A stretch of DNA of 7,327 nt. It comes from Alphaproteobacteria bacterium HGW-Alphaproteobacteria-13. GTDB lineage: Bacteria > Pseudomonadota > Alphaproteobacteria > Sphingomonadales > Sphingomonadaceae. The position numbers and the translations under genes are program-made. Under the pieces are notes generated by a model. The model saw only the letters and a list, made by a program, of their open reading frames with translations. It did not search any database and was not told where the DNA came from. This document shows, piece after piece, positions 6,594 through 7,327 of the stretch. How positions within the stretch are numbered: position 1 is the stretch's first letter; the number at the start of each line of letters is the position of its first letter. The stretch spans positions 1 through 7,327 of the forward strand of contig PHEM01000151.1 of assembly GCA_002842935.1 (NCBI GenBank), read 5' to 3'.

Positions 6594-6959
6594 TTATTCT
6601 TCGCCGTCGCGGTCACGGCCGCGGCCGCCGCGGCGTTCCTGCTTGCGCATCATCACCGACGGACCCTTTTCGAGTTCGTCGACGCGGATCGTCATCCAGC
6701 GGATGATATCTTCGTTGATCGCTGCCTGACGCTCGATCTCCGCCACGGCTTCGCCGGGCGCTTCGACCGACACCATCGCATAATGACCCTTGCGGTTCTT
6801 CTGGATCTTGTAGGCGAGCTGCTTCAGGCCCCAGGTTTCGGTCTTGTGGATCGTACCCTGATGATCGGTGACGATCGTGGCGACATTTTCCGCCAGCGCA
6901 TCGACCTGAGCCTGGCTCAGGTCCTGACGCGCGATAAAGACATGCTCGTAAAACGGCAT
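6594..6959 (-). CDS. rpsF: Small-subunit ribosomal protein bS6
   Basis: This 121-residue bS6 has a ferredoxin-like core: MPFYEHVFIARQDLS at the start, WGLKQLAYKIQKNRKGHYA in the middle, and the helix region AINEDIIRWMTIRV before residue 95. bS6 forms a heterodimer with bS18 on the 30S platform. The tail is basic and Gly/Arg-rich, then ends in GEE. A C-terminal Glu pair is the place where RimK adds glutamates in E. coli; whether that happens here is unknown. GAAGGA lies 8 nt before the ATG. It is the first gene of the operon, behind a structured leader. Confidence 0.98.
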   Translation of the reverse strand: MPFYEHVFIARQDLSQAQVDALAENVATIVTDHQGTIHKTETWGLKQLAYKIQKNRKGHYAMVSVEAPGEAVAEIERQAAINEDIIRWMTIRVDELEKGPSVMMRKQERRGGRGRDRDGEE

Positions 6960-7085
6960 GGTTTGCGTCCTTCATTTTGGCCGATCGCTGATTTCGCGCC
7001 GATCGCGAAACCCCTCCGGCTGTCGTCCGGCTTTGCCTATTCGTGCAAAGCAAACGGGGCGATGGCACGCGGCCTCGCCCCGAAT
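6960..7085 (-). promoter_or_regulatory. Structured rpsF leader, candidate S6:S18 autoregulatory RNA
   Basis: Three perfect 7-bp hairpins lie between the candidate promoter and the rpsF start: GGGGCGA/TCGCCCC (7056-7062 with 7075-7081), GCTTTGC/GCAAAGC (7030-7036 with 7045-7051) and TTTCGCG/CGCGAAA (6992-6998 with 7004-7010). A short CCGG/CCGG pairing (7016-7030) sits between the last two. Many bacteria repress this operon by an S6:S18 complex binding a leader with a CCG element. The CCGG-rich part is the natural place to look, but a match to the known motif is not shown here. Confidence 0.45.
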
Positions 7086-7092
7086 GGGGGCG

Positions 7093-7120
7093 CCTATACA
7101 GATTTTGGCTGGGGACGCAA
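7093..7120 (-). promoter_or_regulatory. Candidate promoter of the rpsF-rpsR-rplI operon
   Basis: The minus strand reads TTGCGT (complement of 7115-7120), a 16-nt spacer that is AT-rich at its end, and TATAGG (complement of 7093-7098). Transcription would start near 7086, about 125 nt before rpsF. No better -35/-10 pair was seen between the inverted-repeat element and the gene. Confidence 0.5.
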
Positions 7121-7137
7121 GGGTGGTGCGGGGATTT

Positions 7138-7289
7138 GGTTCACGCGAAGCCGCGAAGGCGCGAAGAAGAAGGCTTGGGCCGCAAGACCTCTTTTCATGG
7201 CCACGATGCGACCTGCCGCGGCGCCGAGAGGGAAAAGCCGCTTCGCGGCAGGCTCAACTTCTTCGCGCCTTCGCGGCTTCGCGTGAACC
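7138..7289. repeat. 152-bp element with perfect 32-bp terminal inverted repeats
   Basis: The arms 7138-7169 and 7258-7289 are exact reverse complements. Each arm begins with GGTTCAC and carries GCGAAG three times with an 8-bp period. The 88-bp centre contains a second perfect 9-bp inverted repeat (CCTGCCGCG at 7212-7220, CGCGGCAGG at 7244-7252). No convincing open reading frame is inside and no clear target-site duplication flanks it. This is the layout of a non-autonomous, REP- or MITE-like intergenic element that would fold into a long stem if transcribed. It ends 17 bp upstream of the rpsF -35 box and could also terminate transcription arriving from the right. Confidence 0.85.
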
Positions 7290-7290
7290 C

Positions 7291-7327
7291 TTATTTCCCA
7301 AGGCTCGCGAGCAATCCCAGCCCGAAC
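7291..7327 (-). CDS. Possible 3' end of a gene entering from the right edge
   Basis: On the minus strand one frame reads FGLGLLASLGK and then TAA at 7291-7293, one base before the inverted-repeat element. A gene end abutting a hairpin element is a common layout. Only 11 codons are visible, so this may be chance and no family can be named. Confidence 0.25.
   Translation of the reverse strand, partial: FGLGLLASLGK

Noticed and set aside
6576..7286. 236-codon open frame on the plus strand through rpsF, its leader and the inverted repeat
   Set aside because: It is antisense to rpsF and passes through a structured leader and a repeat element; no family resemblance.
7138..7289. CRISPR array or tandem repeat suggested by the repeated GCGAAG units
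   Set aside because: The units are 8 bp apart with no spacers of regular length, and the main pattern is one inverted repeat, not a direct-repeat array.

Overview
This window looks like a chromosomal segment of a high-GC alphaproteobacterium, most likely a sphingomonad (Sphingomonadales). The bS6, bS18 and bL9 sequences, the long acidic tail on bL9 and the style of the TonB-dependent receptor suggest this. It is an inference from sequence style, not from a database search. Every supported gene lies on the minus strand.

Right part (about 5650-7327): the conserved ribosomal-protein operon rpsF-rpsR-rplI is read leftwards from a candidate promoter at 7093-7120 through a structured leader of about 125 nt. 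It ends at a strong hairpin terminator at 5651-5689. Upstream of its promoter is a 152-bp element with perfect 32-bp terminal inverted repeats (7138-7289). That element begins 1 nt beyond a possible stop codon of a gene that runs in from the right edge.

Left part (1-5560): a four-gene accessory operon, also read leftwards. It encodes a TonB-dependent outer-membrane receptor, a secreted metallo-beta-lactamase-fold hydrolase of the alkylsulfatase (SdsA1) family, a cytoplasmic short-chain dehydrogenase/reductase (SDR), and an MFS transporter cut by the left edge. The gaps are 37 nt, 24 nt and a 29-nt overlap, so co-transcription is very likely. The 274-nt region before the receptor holds a plausible sigma70 promoter, a 21-bp dyad just upstream of its -35 box, and a leader with two mutually exclusive hairpins near the start codon.

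Working model (inference): the receptor brings a substrate, possibly a sulfate ester, across the outer membrane. The hydrolase cleaves it in the periplasm, the MFS protein moves the product inward, and the SDR oxidises or reduces it. The hydrolase appears to have Asp at two positions where characterised alkylsulfatases have Glu metal ligands, so its substrate may not be a classical alkyl sulfate. This module is the best candidate in the window for something undescribed. The ribosomal genes are ordinary.
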